This document shows positions 51,466-60,661 of a stretch of 64,000 bases of DNA, piece after piece. The first letter of the stretch is position 1. The number at the start of each line of letters is the position of its first letter. The stretch is from Thermomonas hydrothermalis (lineage in GTDB: Bacteria > Pseudomonadota > Gammaproteobacteria > Xanthomonadales > Xanthomonadaceae): contig NZ_FQUK01000002.1 in assembly GCF_900129205.1 (NCBI RefSeq), forward strand, positions 1-64,000. Reading direction: 5' to 3'. The translations under genes and the position numbers were made by a program. A model generated the notes under the pieces. It saw only the letters and a program-made list of their open reading frames with translations, had not been told where the DNA came from and made no database searches.

Positions 51466-52812
51466 GTGGCCCTGATCCGATTTGCGAGTCTTGTCCTGCT
51501 GCTGGCGCTGGCCGGCTGCACCACCGTCGCCCCGAAAGCGCCGCCTCCGCCGCCCTACGCCGCCGCCACCGTGCAGGCGCAAACCCTGGCCGCCGGTCAC
51601 GCAGCGCTGACCGGCCCGGCGCGCCGCGACAACGCCGAGGCCATCCTGCAGCTGTTGGCCGGCCTGGACGACGCCACCCTGACCCGTGACGCCGCCCGCC
51701 TGTCGGCCAACGACCCGCTGTACCCCTTCGTCGCCCGCGTGCTGCAACAGCGCGGACTGCCGCTGCCGCACCCGCTCAGCCAGAGCGAGTTCCGTTTCGG
51801 CGCGGCCGACCGCCCGCCAGCGGCCAGCGACGGCTGGCGCCCGCCGCTGCGGGTGGCGGTTCTGCTGCCTTTGACCGGGCCACAGGCGCCGGCAGCCGCA
51901 GCGGTTCGTGACGGCTACCTGGCCGGCTACTACAACAGCAACCGGCCCAGGCCACAGGTGCGCTTCTACGACACCACCGGCGGGGTGCGCGCGGCCCTGG
52001 CACGCGCCGCCGCCGACGGCAACGATGCCGCCGTCGGCCCACTGATCCGCGAAGACGTGGATGCGGTGTTCGCCGATACCCCGCCGCTGCCCCTGCTGGC
52101 CCTCAACCGTGGCGAGCACATGCCGCCGGAAGGCAGCGCGGCCTTCTCGCTCTCGCCGGAAGACGAAGGGGTCAGCCTGGCCGAAGCGCTGCTCGAAGGC
52201 CACTACCGGCACGTGCTGCTGATCGTCGGCGACGATGACGCCCAACGTCGCACGGCGGCCACCGCCCAGGCCCGGCTGCAACAGCGCAATGTGCAGGTGA
52301 GCCGACTGGCCTATGCGCCGGCAATGACCGATTCCCTGACCAGCGCGGCCCAGCAGGCGCACCCGGATGCCGTGCTGCTGCTGCTCAAAGGCGCGCAGGC
52401 GCGTGTCGTGGTGCCGCAGCTGGCGCTGGCCAATCTAGCCGGGCTGCCGCGTTATGCCGGCTCGCAGATCACCCAGGGCACCGGCAACCCCACCCAGGAT
52501 GCCGCACTGGACGGCACCCTGTTCCCGACCGAGCCGTGGCTGGCGCAGCGCATCCCCAGCCTGCCGACGCAGCGCGAAGCGGCGGCCCGGGTGGACACCG
52601 CACAGGGGCCAGCGGCCCGGTTGTTCGCCTTCGGGCTGGATGCCTGGCAACTGACCGGCATGCTGGAATCCCTGGCACGGCAGCCGCAGACCACCCTGAC
52701 CGGGGCCACCGGCCGGCTCAGCCTGGACGCGTTTGGCATGGTCGTCCGTCGCCCCGGCTGGTCGCGCTTTTCCGGCGGCGTACCGGTTCCCGTCACCGAT
52801 GCCACGCCCTGA
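51466..52812 (+). CDS. lpoA: LpoA-like outer-membrane lipoprotein (penicillin-binding protein activator)
   Basis: A 448-residue lipoprotein starting at GTG 51466, with a signal peptide and lipobox LALAGC (Cys about residue 18). In E. coli LpoA reaches through the periplasm to stimulate PBP1A. The C-terminal part (about 127-440, from [30 protein letters not shown]) is a periplasmic-binding-protein-like domain as in LpoA. The N-terminal helical region is much shorter than in E. coli (about 678 residues total). The location between rsmI and yraN is the conserved LpoA site. mrcA (542-3058) encodes the probable partner. Its end overlaps yraN by 14 bases. Confidence 0.88.
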   Translation: MALIRFASLVLLLALAGCTTVAPKAPPPPPYAAATVQAQTLAAGHAALTGPARRDNAEAILQLLAGLDDATLTRDAARLSANDPLYPFVARVLQQRGLPLPHPLSQSEFRFGAADRPPAASDGWRPPLRVAVLLPLTGPQAPAAAAVRDGYLAGYYNSNRPRPQVRFYDTTGGVRAALARAAADGNDAAVGPLIREDVDAVFADTPPLPLLALNRGEHMPPEGSAAFSLSPEDEGVSLAEALLEGHYRHVLLIVGDDDAQRRTAATAQARLQQRNVQVSRLAYAPAMTDSLTSAAQQAHPDAVLLLLKGAQARVVVPQLALANLAGLPRYAGSQITQGTGNPTQDAALDGTLFPTEPWLAQRIPSLPTQREAAARVDTAQGPAARLFAFGLDAWQLTGMLESLARQPQTTLTGATGRLSLDAFGMVVRRPGWSRFSGGVPVPVTDATP

Positions 52813-53182
52813 ACCCGACCGACGCGGCCGTGGGGCCGCGGTGGAGGCCGCGGCCCTGGCCTTTTTGCAGGGGCACGGGCTGCGCCTGCTGGCGCGCAAC
52901 GCCCAGGCCCGTGGCGGCGAGCTGGATCTGGTGATGGACGAGGCCGGCACGGTGGTGTTCGTGGAAGTGCGCTACCGCGCCGGCACGGCCTTCGGTGGCG
53001 GCCTGGCGTCGGTGGATGCCGGCAAGCGGCGCCGCCTGATCCTGGCCGCCCAGAGCTTCCTTGCCCGGCATCCGCAGCACGCAGACGCCCCGTGCCGGTT
53101 CGACGTGATTGCCGCCAGTGGCGACCCGGCCGCGCCGGTGCTGGACTGGCAGCGCGATGCCTTCCGCGCTGACGAAGGGTGA
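52799..53182 (+). CDS. yraN: YraN family protein (UPF0102, nuclease-like fold)
   Basis: A 127-residue protein beginning [20 protein letters not shown]. The segment [28 protein letters not shown] matches the UPF0102 core, whose E-x-D...(E)VK/R pattern resembles restriction-endonuclease/Holliday-resolvase folds. The biochemical role is unestablished. The ATG lies 14 bases inside lpoA, indicating coupled translation. It is followed 4 bases later by the FAD-linked oxidase. Confidence 0.9.
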   Translation: MPRPEPDRRGRGAAVEAAALAFLQGHGLRLLARNAQARGGELDLVMDEAGTVVFVEVRYRAGTAFGGGLASVDAGKRRRLILAAQSFLARHPQHADAPCRFDVIAASGDPAAPVLDWQRDAFRADEG

Positions 53183-53186
53183 TGCC

Positions 53187-54575
53187 ATGCCGCTGCCCAC
53201 CGCCCTGATCGACACACTGTCCGCCGTGCTGGGGGACGGCTGGCGCACCGACCTGGACAGCCGCACCGCCCACGCCAGCGACGACTCCCGCCGTCAGCAG
53301 TTGCCCGCTGCCGTGGCGCTGCCGCAGACACGCCAGCAGGTGCAGGCACTGGTGCGCGCCTGCCGTGCGCACGGCGTGCCGCTGGTGGCACGCGGCGCCG
53401 GCACCGGCACCACCGGCGCTGCGGTTCCGGTGGATGGCAGCATCGCGGTGTCGTTTGCCCGCATGAACCGCATCCTCGATGTCCGCACCGCCGACCGCTG
53501 CGCGGTGGTGGAACCCGGCGTCCTGAACGGCGCGCTACAGGCGGCGCTGGCCCCGCACGGCCTGTTCTGGCCACCGGACCCGTCCAGTGCCGACAGCTGC
53601 ACGGTCGGCGGCAATCTCGCCACCAATGCCGGCGGCCCGCGCGCGGTGAAATACGGCGCCACCCGCGACAACGTGCTGGGGCTGGTTGCCGTCACCGGCA
53701 CCGGCGACCTGATCCGCGCCGGCGGCGCCTACACTAAGGCCTCCGCCGGCTACGACCTGACCCGGCTCCTGATCGGCAGCGAAGGCACCCTGGCGCTGAT
53801 CGTGGAAGCCACGCTGAAGCTGGCGCCGCGTCCGCAGGCACAGGCCACGGTGCGCGCCTTCTACCGCGATGCCACCTGCGCCGCGGCGGCGGTTTCGCGG
53901 CTGATGGCCCAGCCGGCCGTGCCGGCAGTGCTGGAGTTCATGGATGGGCGCAGCCTGGGCCTGCTGCGCCGCCACGGCATTGATCTGCCCGAGGCCGGTG
54001 CCCTCCTGCTGATCGACGCCGAAGGCAGCGACGAAACCCTGCCCGACGCCTTGGCCGCCTTCGGGCACGCCGCCGAGGGCGACGGCCTGCTGGACCTGGA
54101 CGTCGCCACCGATGGCGCCGCGCGCGAGCGCCTGTGGGCGGCGCGGCGTGCGCTGTCGCCGGCACTGCGCAGCATCGCTCCCGGCAAGATCAACGAGGAC
54201 GTGGTGGTGCCGGTCTCGCGCATCCCCGATCTGGTGGCTGGTGTGGAGGCATTGGCCGATGCCTACGCGCTGACCATCGTGGTCTTCGGCCACGCCGGTA
54301 ACGGCAACCTGCACGTCAACCTGCTCTATCACCCCGACGATGCCGATGAAACCGCCCGCGCACACGCCGCGCTGCCGCGCGTGTTCGAACTGGCGCTGGC
54401 GCTGGGCGGCACCCTGTCCGGCGAGCACGGCATCGGCCTGTCCAAACGTGACTTCATGGCCCGTGCTTACGACCCGGCCACGCTGGCCGCGATGCACGCC
54501 ATCAAGCAGGCGTTCGACCCGGACGGCATCCTCAATCCGGGCAAGCTGTTGCCGCCGCTTCAAACGAAATGCTGA
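53187..54575 (+). CDS. FAD-linked oxidase (D-lactate dehydrogenase / GlcD-type)
   Basis: A 462-residue flavoprotein of the GlcD/D-2-hydroxyacid dehydrogenase family. The FAD-binding (PCMH-type) domain covers about residues 35-215, with VPLVARGAGTGTTGAAVPVDGS and SCTVGGNLATNAGGPRAVKYG. The C-terminal domain has FGHAGNGNLHVN (substrate/FAD-contacting His-rich motif) and GTLSGEHGIGLSKR. Candidate substrates are D-lactate or glycolate; no GlcE/GlcF subunits are adjacent, which favours a single-subunit D-lactate-type enzyme. It is convergent with thiL and overlaps its end by 16 bases. Confidence 0.85.
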   Translation: MPLPTALIDTLSAVLGDGWRTDLDSRTAHASDDSRRQQLPAAVALPQTRQQVQALVRACRAHGVPLVARGAGTGTTGAAVPVDGSIAVSFARMNRILDVRTADRCAVVEPGVLNGALQAALAPHGLFWPPDPSSADSCTVGGNLATNAGGPRAVKYGATRDNVLGLVAVTGTGDLIRAGGAYTKASAGYDLTRLLIGSEGTLALIVEATLKLAPRPQAQATVRAFYRDATCAAAAVSRLMAQPAVPAVLEFMDGRSLGLLRRHGIDLPEAGALLLIDAEGSDETLPDALAAFGHAAEGDGLLDLDVATDGAARERLWAARRALSPALRSIAPGKINEDVVVPVSRIPDLVAGVEALADAYALTIVVFGHAGNGNLHVNLLYHPDDADETARAHAALPRVFELALALGGTLSGEHGIGLSKRDFMARAYDPATLAAMHAIKQAFDPDGILNPGKLLPPLQTKC

Positions 54576-55492
54576 TACCCGCTGGCGCCCGGGCTAAGAC
54601 CGGGGCAGTGCACACCGGTGCCCGGCACGATCCGACCGACCGGCGTCAGCGGCAGTGACAACTGCGCCACCAGGGCCTGCACGGCCGGGCACTTCGCCGG
54701 TGGCACGGTGAAGCACAATTCGTAGTCGTCGCCGCCCGTCGCCTGCAAGGTACGGCGGACGTCGGCATCGAAAGCGGAACGCAGGGCGTCGCTGGCCGGC
54801 AATGCGTCGATATCGATCTCCGCGCCAACCCCGCTGGCGCGGCAGATGTGGGTGAGGTCAGCCAGCAACCCGTCGGAAATGTCGATGCAGGCGCTGGCCA
54901 GCCCCCGCAGCGCCTGCCCCAGCGCCACCCGCGGGGTGGGCCGGTCGAGCCGGTCGCGCAGGGCCGGCGTCATCGGCGCACCGGCCTGCCAGTGCCGTAG
55001 CGCGCCCGCGGCATCGCCCAGGGTGCCACTGATCCAGACCTCGTCGCCGATGCGGGCGCCATCGCGGCGCAGGGCCGCGCCTGCCGGCACGAACCCGTGT
55101 GCGGTGATCGACACCGACAGCGGCCCGCGGGTGGTATCGCCACCGACCAGCGCCACGCCGTGCTGCGCTGCGAGGGCAAGAAAGCCATCGCAGAAGCCAT
55201 CCACGAACGCGGTATCGGCCCGCGGCAACGTCAGCGACAACGTGCACCAGGCGGGTTCTGCACCCATCGCGGCCAGGTCGGACAGATTCACCGCCAGCGC
55301 CTTCCAGCCAATGTCGGCCGGCGCCGTTTCCGGGGGGAAATGCACGCCCGCGTTGAGCGTGTCCATGGTCACCGCCAGCAGTTGGCCCGGCGGCGGTGCC
55401 AGCAATGCGCCGTCGTCGCCGATGCCCAGCACCACGTCGTCGCGCAAGACGACGCGCTGGCGGATGCGGGCGATCAGGTCGAACTCGGCCAT
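54560..55492 (-). CDS. thiL: Thiamine-monophosphate kinase
   Basis: Phosphorylates thiamine monophosphate to the diphosphate cofactor. It has 310 residues from ATG 55492 (MAEFDLIARIRQR). GIGDDGALL, KALAVNLSDLAAMGAEP, VGGDTTRG and the metal-binding DISDGLLADL are the conserved AIR-synthase-fold motifs. GDDYELCF is also present. It follows nusB by 46 bases, and ribH-nusB-thiL is a conserved order. A frame open to 55621 crosses nusB and was rejected. Confidence 0.95.
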   Translation of the reverse strand: MAEFDLIARIRQRVVLRDDVVLGIGDDGALLAPPPGQLLAVTMDTLNAGVHFPPETAPADIGWKALAVNLSDLAAMGAEPAWCTLSLTLPRADTAFVDGFCDGFLALAAQHGVALVGGDTTRGPLSVSITAHGFVPAGAALRRDGARIGDEVWISGTLGDAAGALRHWQAGAPMTPALRDRLDRPTPRVALGQALRGLASACIDISDGLLADLTHICRASGVGAEIDIDALPASDALRSAFDADVRRTLQATGGDDYELCFTVPPAKCPAVQALVAQLSLPLTPVGRIVPGTGVHCPGLSPGASGYQHFV

Positions 55493-55538
55493 GCGCGATG
55501 CGGTGCAGGCCGTTCCCGTGCGGGCGGGAACGGCAGGA

Positions 55539-55991
55539 TTACTTTTTGGCTTCCACGCCGCGCAGCGCGGCGGCGGCCTTGTCCAGCACGCCGTTGACGT
55601 AGGTGTGGCCGTGCTCGGCACCGAACCGTTTGGTGGCGTCGATGGCTTCGTTGATCACGACCCGGTACGGCACATCCGGACGGTGCAGCAGCTCGTAACC
55701 GGCAATCCGCAGCGCCGCACGTTCGACCAGATCGACCTCGTCGATGCTGCGATCCAGGTGCGGGGCCAGCGCCGCATCAATCGCCTGCACATGGCGCAGC
55801 ACGCCGCGGATCAGGTCTTCGAAATATTCCAAGTCGGCCTGTTCGTGCGCCTGCTCGTGTGCGAACTGGGCCAGCAGGGCGCGCTCGTCCGGGCGGCTGA
55901 CCTGCCAGGCATAGATCGCCTGCAGAGCGCGCCTGCGGGCACGCGCGCGCAGGACGGGATCGATGCCATCGGGACGACGTCGGAATTTCAT
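55539..55991 (-). CDS. nusB: Transcription antitermination factor NusB
   Basis: An all-helical protein of 150 residues that binds boxA RNA with NusE (S10) during rRNA antitermination. It begins [20 protein letters not shown] with RALQAIYAW, and the C-terminal [18 protein letters not shown] and FVNGVLDK-like [10 protein letters not shown] are family signatures. The ATG overlaps the ribH stop by 4 bases. Confidence 0.95.
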   Translation of the reverse strand: MKFRRRPDGIDPVLRARARRRALQAIYAWQVSRPDERALLAQFAHEQAHEQADLEYFEDLIRGVLRHVQAIDAALAPHLDRSIDEVDLVERAALRIAGYELLHRPDVPYRVVINEAIDATKRFGAEHGHTYVNGVLDKAAAALRGVEAKK

Positions 55992-56467
55992 GCACGAACC
56001 TCCTGCAGGGCGCGGCAGAGATCGGCCATCTCGATGGCTGCCAGCGCTGCCTCTTCGCCCTTGTTGCCATGGCTGCCGCCGGCGCGGGCCAGGGCATCCT
56101 CAAACCGCTCCACCGCCAGCACGCCGTTGAGCACCGGCACGCCACTGGTCAACGCCACCTGCATCAGCCCCTGCGCGGCGCCGTCCGCAACCTGCTCGTA
56201 ATGGCGGGTGTCACCGCGCACCACGCAGCCCAAGGCGATGATGGCGGCATGACGACCGCCCTGCGCCAGGATGCGCGCGGCCACCGGCAACTCCCAGGCG
56301 CCCGGCACCCGCACCACGTCGATCGCCTCCTCCGCCACGCCATTGGCCAGCAGGGTGGCACGCGCCGAGGTCACCAGCGCATCGACGATGCGTGGGTTCC
56401 AGCGGCTGGCCAGGATGGCAAAACGCGCCTGCGGCGGCGGGCGCAGCTGACCTTCGAAATGGGACAT
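55988..56467 (-). CDS. ribH: 6,7-dimethyl-8-ribityllumazine synthase
   Basis: Condenses the RibB product (dihydroxybutanone phosphate) with the aminouracil intermediate, the penultimate riboflavin step. It has 159 residues from ATG 56467 ([13 protein letters not shown]); an ATG two codons upstream is also possible. [48 protein letters not shown] and [17 protein letters not shown] are canonical, including the active-site His in DTRHYE. It follows ribBA by 30 bases. Confidence 0.96.
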   Translation of the reverse strand: MSHFEGQLRPPPQARFAILASRWNPRIVDALVTSARATLLANGVAEEAIDVVRVPGAWELPVAARILAQGGRHAAIIALGCVVRGDTRHYEQVADGAAQGLMQVALTSGVPVLNGVLAVERFEDALARAGGSHGNKGEEAALAAIEMADLCRALQEVRA

Positions 56468-56497
56468 CGGCATCGGCCATGAATCGGGCTGGCAAGT

Positions 56498-57604
56498 TTA
56501 CCGCGCCGGCATCGCCACGTAGTCCACCACCTGCAACCCGTACCCGGCCAGACCGACCTGACGGCGCGGCGTCCCCAGCACACGCAGGCGATGCACGCCC
56601 AGGTCAGCGAGGATCTGCGAACCGGCACCGGTGCGTCGCCATTCCGCCAGCACACCGGCGCGGGTGGGTGCCGGCGCTGGCTGGGCGCGGATGCGCGCCA
56701 GTACCGCCTCTGGATCGAAGGAATCCGCCAGCAGCACCAGCACGCCGCGCCCCTCCTCGGCGATCAGCGCCAGCACGTCGCCCACCAGCGGCCCGAAATC
56801 GGCGCGCCGCCAATGCAGGGCATCGGCCAGCGGATTCTGCGTCTGCACGCGCACCAGTACCGGCGCATCCCCGGCCACTTCGCCGCGGACCAGCGCAAAA
56901 TGCAGGCCGTGACTGACGCGATCGCGGTAGGTGTGCAGCAGGAACGGGCCGTGATCGGTCTCAATAGCGCGACTGTCAATGCGCTCGACCGTGTGCTCGG
57001 TTTCCAGCCGGTAGCGGATCAGGTCTTCGATCGAACCGATCTTCAACCCATGCTCGCGTGCGAACACTTCCAGCTGCGGCCGGCGCGCCATGCTGCCATC
57101 GGGGTTGAGGATTTCCACCAGCACCCCGGCCGGCTCGAACCCGGCCAGCCGGGCCAGATCGCTGGCCGCTTCGGTGTGACCGGCGCGTGACAGCACGCCA
57201 CCGGGCTGGGCCATCAACGGAAAAATGTGGCCAGGCTGGGTGAGATCAGACGGTTTGGCATCCGGACGCACGGCCGTGCGGATGGTATGGGCGCGGTCAT
57301 AGGCGGAAATGCCGGTGGTCACGCCTTCGGCGGCCTCGATGCTGACCGTGAAGTTGGTGTGATGCGGCGAGGTGTTGTCGCGCACCATCGGCCCCAGCCC
57401 AAGCTGGGCGCAGCGCTCGCGGGTCAGCGCCAGGCATACCAGGCCGCGTGCGTGGGTGACCATGAAGTTGATGTCGGCCGGCCGGACCAGCTCGGCCACC
57501 ATGATCAGATCGCCTTCGTTCTCGCGATCCTCATCATCGACCACGACCACCATGCGCCCGGCGCGCAGCTCGTCCAGCAGCTCGGGGATGCTCGCAAAGC
57601 TCAT
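56498..57604 (-). CDS. ribB: 3,4-dihydroxy-2-butanone-4-phosphate synthase with degenerate GTP cyclohydrolase II domain
   Basis: A RibBA-type fusion of 368 residues starting at ATG 57604. The N-terminal RibB domain (1-205) is intact: DDEDRENEGDLI (metal and substrate acids), THARGLVCLA and SRAGHTEAASDL. The C-terminal half (about 210-368) has the length and order of GTP cyclohydrolase II, but it has no cysteines at all. It lacks the zinc motif C..GS..CDC and reads QNPLADALHWRRADFG in that region. It should therefore make dihydroxybutanone phosphate only, and a separate ribA must supply the GTP step. It overlaps ribE by 4 bases. Confidence 0.93.
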   Translation of the reverse strand: MSFASIPELLDELRAGRMVVVVDDEDRENEGDLIMVAELVRPADINFMVTHARGLVCLALTRERCAQLGLGPMVRDNTSPHHTNFTVSIEAAEGVTTGISAYDRAHTIRTAVRPDAKPSDLTQPGHIFPLMAQPGGVLSRAGHTEAASDLARLAGFEPAGVLVEILNPDGSMARRPQLEVFAREHGLKIGSIEDLIRYRLETEHTVERIDSRAIETDHGPFLLHTYRDRVSHGLHFALVRGEVAGDAPVLVRVQTQNPLADALHWRRADFGPLVGDVLALIAEEGRGVLVLLADSFDPEAVLARIRAQPAPAPTRAGVLAEWRRTGAGSQILADLGVHRLRVLGTPRRQVGLAGYGLQVVDYVAMPAR

Positions 57605-58203
57605 GCCCAGCCCTCCGTACTGCGCAGTCGCTCCAGGTAGCGCGCCAACAGGTCCACCTCGACGTTGACCTCGGTCCCCGGCTGCAGCGCGTGGAAGGCG
57701 GTATGGGCGACGGTATGTGGAATCAGCGCCACCTCGAAACCGTCCGCGTCCACTGCGTTGACGGTCAGGCTGACCCCGTCCACGCAGATCGACCCCTTGG
57801 GCGCGACATAGCGCAGCAGCGGTCGCGCCAGGGCAAACCGCCAGCGCACCGCGCGTGCATCGTCCCAGCACCGCTCGGCGATGGCCAGCCCATCGACATG
57901 GCCGCTGACCAGATGCCCGCCCAAGCGGTCGCTCGGACGCAGCGCACGCTCCAGATTGAGCGGCGTCCCCACCGGCAGCCGCCCCAATGTGGTCAGCGCC
58001 AGGGTTTCGCTGGAGGCATCGACGTCGAAACGATCGTCGGCAAACGCCACCACGGTCAGACAGCAGCCGTTGACCGCAATGCTTTCCCCCAGCCGCACAT
58101 CGGTAAACGGCAGGCTGCCGGTGGCAATGACAAGACGGGCATCGCCGCCGCGCATCTCGCGCGCCAGCAGCTGGCCCACTCCTTCGATCAATCCTGTGAA
58201 CAT
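57601..58203 (-). CDS. ribE: Riboflavin synthase alpha subunit
   Basis: Dismutates two lumazines to riboflavin and the aminouracil. It has 200 residues from ATG 58203 (MFTGLIEGVG), the universal start. The two barrel repeats show GESIAVNGCCLTVV and GSICVDGVSLTVNAV, with GGHLVSGHVDG between them. The FMN riboswitch lies immediately upstream (58275-58420), so expression should respond to FMN. The open frame to 58368 runs through the riboswitch and was rejected. Confidence 0.96.
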   Translation of the reverse strand: MFTGLIEGVGQLLAREMRGGDARLVIATGSLPFTDVRLGESIAVNGCCLTVVAFADDRFDVDASSETLALTTLGRLPVGTPLNLERALRPSDRLGGHLVSGHVDGLAIAERCWDDARAVRWRFALARPLLRYVAPKGSICVDGVSLTVNAVDADGFEVALIPHTVAHTAFHALQPGTEVNVEVDLLARYLERLRSTEGWA

Positions 58204-58274
58204 GGCGTTTGTCCCGTGTCCGGGAAACGCCCGCAAGGCGCGCGCAGACCCCACGGCAACCACGCCGTGCGGAT

Positions 58275-58420
58275 GCGTCTTCTTTCTTCCGGACTGTGAC
58301 CGTCGGCCCCGGCATTTGACCGGGTCTGCTGACCTTCCCGGTGGCGGGAAGCGCTCGCGGGCTCGCACGGCGCACCGTGCCTACCGCCGGTGGGGACTTC
58401 CACCCCGCCCTGAAGACGTT
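58275..58420 (-). promoter_or_regulatory. FMN riboswitch (RFN element)
   Basis: On the minus strand the RFN landmarks occur in order: CTTCAGGGCGGGGTG then AAGTCCCCACCGGCGGTA, AGCCCGCGAGCG, CCGGGGCCGACGGTCACAGT, and CCGGAAGAAAGAAGACG. The closing helix P1 is formed by GTCTTC near 58416 and GAAGAC near 58277. It sits 72 bases before ribE and about 56 bases after ribD, so it controls ribE-ribBA-ribH-nusB-thiL but not ribD. FMN binding normally lowers expression. Confidence 0.95.
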
Positions 58421-58475
58421 TCTTCGTGTGTGCAATGCCGGTCACCCGGCGCGCGCAGTGTAGCACCGCGCCGGG

Positions 58476-59594
58476 TCAACCCTGGCCCGTGCCTGCGGCA
58501 GCGGCCGGGTCGGCCTGCGGGCGCAGCAGCAGGCGCAGATCCTCGCCAACCTGACGGCTGTCCAGCAGGGACATGCGCAGGCGTTGCGCCATCGTGTCGA
58601 TGGCCAAGCCGTCCAGCAGCGGTCGCGCCTTGGCACCCAGCAACACCGGTGCCACGTACAGCAGCAGCTCGTCCACCAATCCCGCCTGCAGGAAGGCGCC
58701 CGCCAGGGTGGGGCCGGCCTCCACCTGCACCTCGTTGATGCCGCGCTCCGCCAGCAGGCGCAGTACTGCCGCAAGATCCAACCGGGCACCGCGCACCGGG
58801 GCCGCCACATGCGCCACCGCCATGTCCTGCGGGATGCAGGCGTCGGGGGCATGCACATAGAGGGTTGGCGCATCGCCCTCGCGCACCCGGCTGCGGCCGA
58901 GGGAAACCAGCCCCGGATCCAGCACCACCCGCAGCGGCGGCACCACCTCGGTATCGGGCAGACGCACGGTCAACTGCGGGTCGTCGGCCAGCACGGTTCT
59001 GGCGCCGGTCAGCAGGGCGCCGCTGCGGGCACGCCAACGCTGGACGTCGGCACGCGCGGCTTCGCCGGTGATCCATTTCGATTCACCGTTGGCCAAGGCG
59101 GTGCGGCCATCCAGGCTCATGGCCAGCTTCACCCGCAGCCACGGCCGGCCGCGTTCGATGCGCGCCAGGAAGCCGCGGTTCAACTCGCGTGCCTGCGCCT
59201 CCAGCAGTCCATACTCGACCACGATGCCGGCCGCACGCAGACGCGCAAAGCCTGCGCCATCGACCTGCGGGAACGGGTCGCGCATGGCCGCCACCACCCG
59301 GGCCACGCCGGCGGCAATCAGGGCATCCGCACAGGGCGGCGTGCTGCCGTGATGGGCGCAGGGCTCGAGGGTGACATAAGCGGTAGCCCCGCGCGCCCGC
59401 TCCCCCGCTGCGCGCAGGGCGAACACTTCCGCATGCGGCCCACCCTTGCGCTGGTGCCAGCCCTCGCCGACCACCTCGCCGTCGCGGGCCAGCACGCAGC
59501 CCACCATCGGATTGGGACGGGTGGTGTAGGCACCGCGCTCGGCCAGCCGCAAGGCACGCGCCATCAGCGCGTGGTCGGTGGCGGAAAAACTCAT
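58476..59594 (-). CDS. ribD: Bifunctional diaminohydroxyphosphoribosylaminopyrimidine deaminase / uracil reductase
   Basis: Catalyses the second and third steps of riboflavin synthesis. It has 372 residues. The N-terminal deaminase domain has the zinc motif HAE (about residue 55) and [12 protein letters not shown]. The C-terminal reductase domain (about 150-365) contains [22 protein letters not shown] and [13 protein letters not shown] for NADPH and substrate binding. Its ATG overlaps the nrdR stop by 4 bases, so nrdR-ribD is one unit upstream of the riboswitch. Confidence 0.95.
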   Translation of the reverse strand: MSFSATDHALMARALRLAERGAYTTRPNPMVGCVLARDGEVVGEGWHQRKGGPHAEVFALRAAGERARGATAYVTLEPCAHHGSTPPCADALIAAGVARVVAAMRDPFPQVDGAGFARLRAAGIVVEYGLLEAQARELNRGFLARIERGRPWLRVKLAMSLDGRTALANGESKWITGEAARADVQRWRARSGALLTGARTVLADDPQLTVRLPDTEVVPPLRVVLDPGLVSLGRSRVREGDAPTLYVHAPDACIPQDMAVAHVAAPVRGARLDLAAVLRLLAERGINEVQVEAGPTLAGAFLQAGLVDELLLYVAPVLLGAKARPLLDGLAIDTMAQRLRMSLLDSRQVGEDLRLLLRPQADPAAAAGTGQG

Positions 59595-60106
59595 CGCTGT
59601 CGCTCCGGCTGCGGCCCGCCAAGCTCCAGCAACGGCAACTGACCTTCGCTGGGCAGCTCGCGCTCCAGCCGATCGAGTTCCTCGCGGAAGTCGGCCACGT
59701 CCTGAAAGCTGCGATACACCGACGCAAAGCGCACGTAGGCCACATGGTCGAGCTTGCGCAGCTGCTCCATCACAAATTCGCCAACCCGGCGCGATGGCAG
59801 CTCGCGCTCGCCAGTCAAGCGGACGGCATGCACCACCGCATGCACGGCCGCGTCAACCTGCGACTCCGACACCGGCCGCTTCTGCAGGGCGCGCTCCAGG
59901 CCAGCGCGCAGCTTGCGCACGTCGAACGACTCACGCCGACCGTCGTTCTTGATGATCGCCGGCAGCTTGAGTTCGATGGTCTCCAGCGTGGAGAAACGTT
60001 CGCCGCATGCCTCGCAGCCACGGCGCCGGCGGATGGTGGCGCCGTCATCGCTGACCCGCGAGTCGATCACCCGCGTCTCGGTGTGCTGGCAGAACGGGCA
60101 GTGCAT
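59591..60106 (-). CDS. nrdR: Transcriptional repressor NrdR
   Basis: Zinc-ribbon and ATP-cone repressor of ribonucleotide reductase genes. It has 171 residues. The ribbon is CPFC (residues 3-6) and CEACGERF (about 31-38); the ATP-cone follows with [22 protein letters not shown]. The tail beyond residue 150 is Glu/Gly/Pro-rich. glyA-nrdR-ribD is a conserved order; here a TonB-C-domain gene lies between glyA and nrdR. Confidence 0.95.
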   Translation of the reverse strand: MHCPFCQHTETRVIDSRVSDDGATIRRRRGCEACGERFSTLETIELKLPAIIKNDGRRESFDVRKLRAGLERALQKRPVSESQVDAAVHAVVHAVRLTGERELPSRRVGEFVMEQLRKLDHVAYVRFASVYRSFQDVADFREELDRLERELPSEGQLPLLELGGPQPERQR

Positions 60107-60115
60107 CGGATCGGA

Positions 60116-60634
60116 TTATTCCTGGCTGCTGCCGGCGCTGGCGCCCCGCCGCGGCTGGCGGAACGAAATCGGCACCGCCAGCACGGTGGTGACCGGCGTG
60201 CCATCGACCGTGGCCGGCGCGAAGGTGGCATTGGCCAGCACCCGCTTGGCCGCGATCGCAAAGGCACCATCACTCATGCAGATCGCTTCCGAGGCCAGCG
60301 GCTTGCCATCGGCACCCACCAGAACCGCCACCACCACCGTCGCCCATTTGCCTTCCAGGCCACGCGGCGGAATCACCTTGCCGTGGCTGAGGACTTTGGG
60401 CGGTGTATGCGCGCTGCTGGCCACCGGCACCTCCGGCCATGCCGCCCCAAACACGTCGCCCATGGTCTTGCCGGCAAAGGGCTGGATGTCGCCATCCCGG
60501 CAAGTGACCGGCAGATCGCGCGCGCCCGGTGCGCTGTAGTCGGTATTGCTGCTCCAGCGTGGCGCCTGCGCACTGGCGGTAGCCGCCAGCCCCAGGGCGC
60601 CAAGCGACAGGGCCAAAGCAAGGATTTTTCGCAT
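60116..60634 (-). CDS. Periplasmic protein with TonB-like C-terminal domain
   Basis: A 172-residue protein from ATG 60634 with a cleavable signal peptide ending near ATASA-QA (about residue 23). The C-terminal domain (about 95-162) carries ATVVVAVLVGADGKPLASEA and AAKRVLANATFAPATVDGTP, the pattern of TonB C-terminal domains. Unlike TonB it has no membrane anchor or Pro-rich stalk, so it cannot transduce energy by itself. Two cysteines (in VTCRDGD and AICMSDGA) could form a disulfide. The gene lies 27 bases after glyA. Its function is unknown. Confidence 0.8.
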   Translation of the reverse strand: MRKILALALSLGALGLAATASAQAPRWSSNTDYSAPGARDLPVTCRDGDIQPFAGKTMGDVFGAAWPEVPVASSAHTPPKVLSHGKVIPPRGLEGKWATVVVAVLVGADGKPLASEAICMSDGAFAIAAKRVLANATFAPATVDGTPVTTVLAVPISFRQPRRGASAGSSQE

Positions 60635-60661
60635 CACACGCTCCTGCATCGTCTGGATTCC

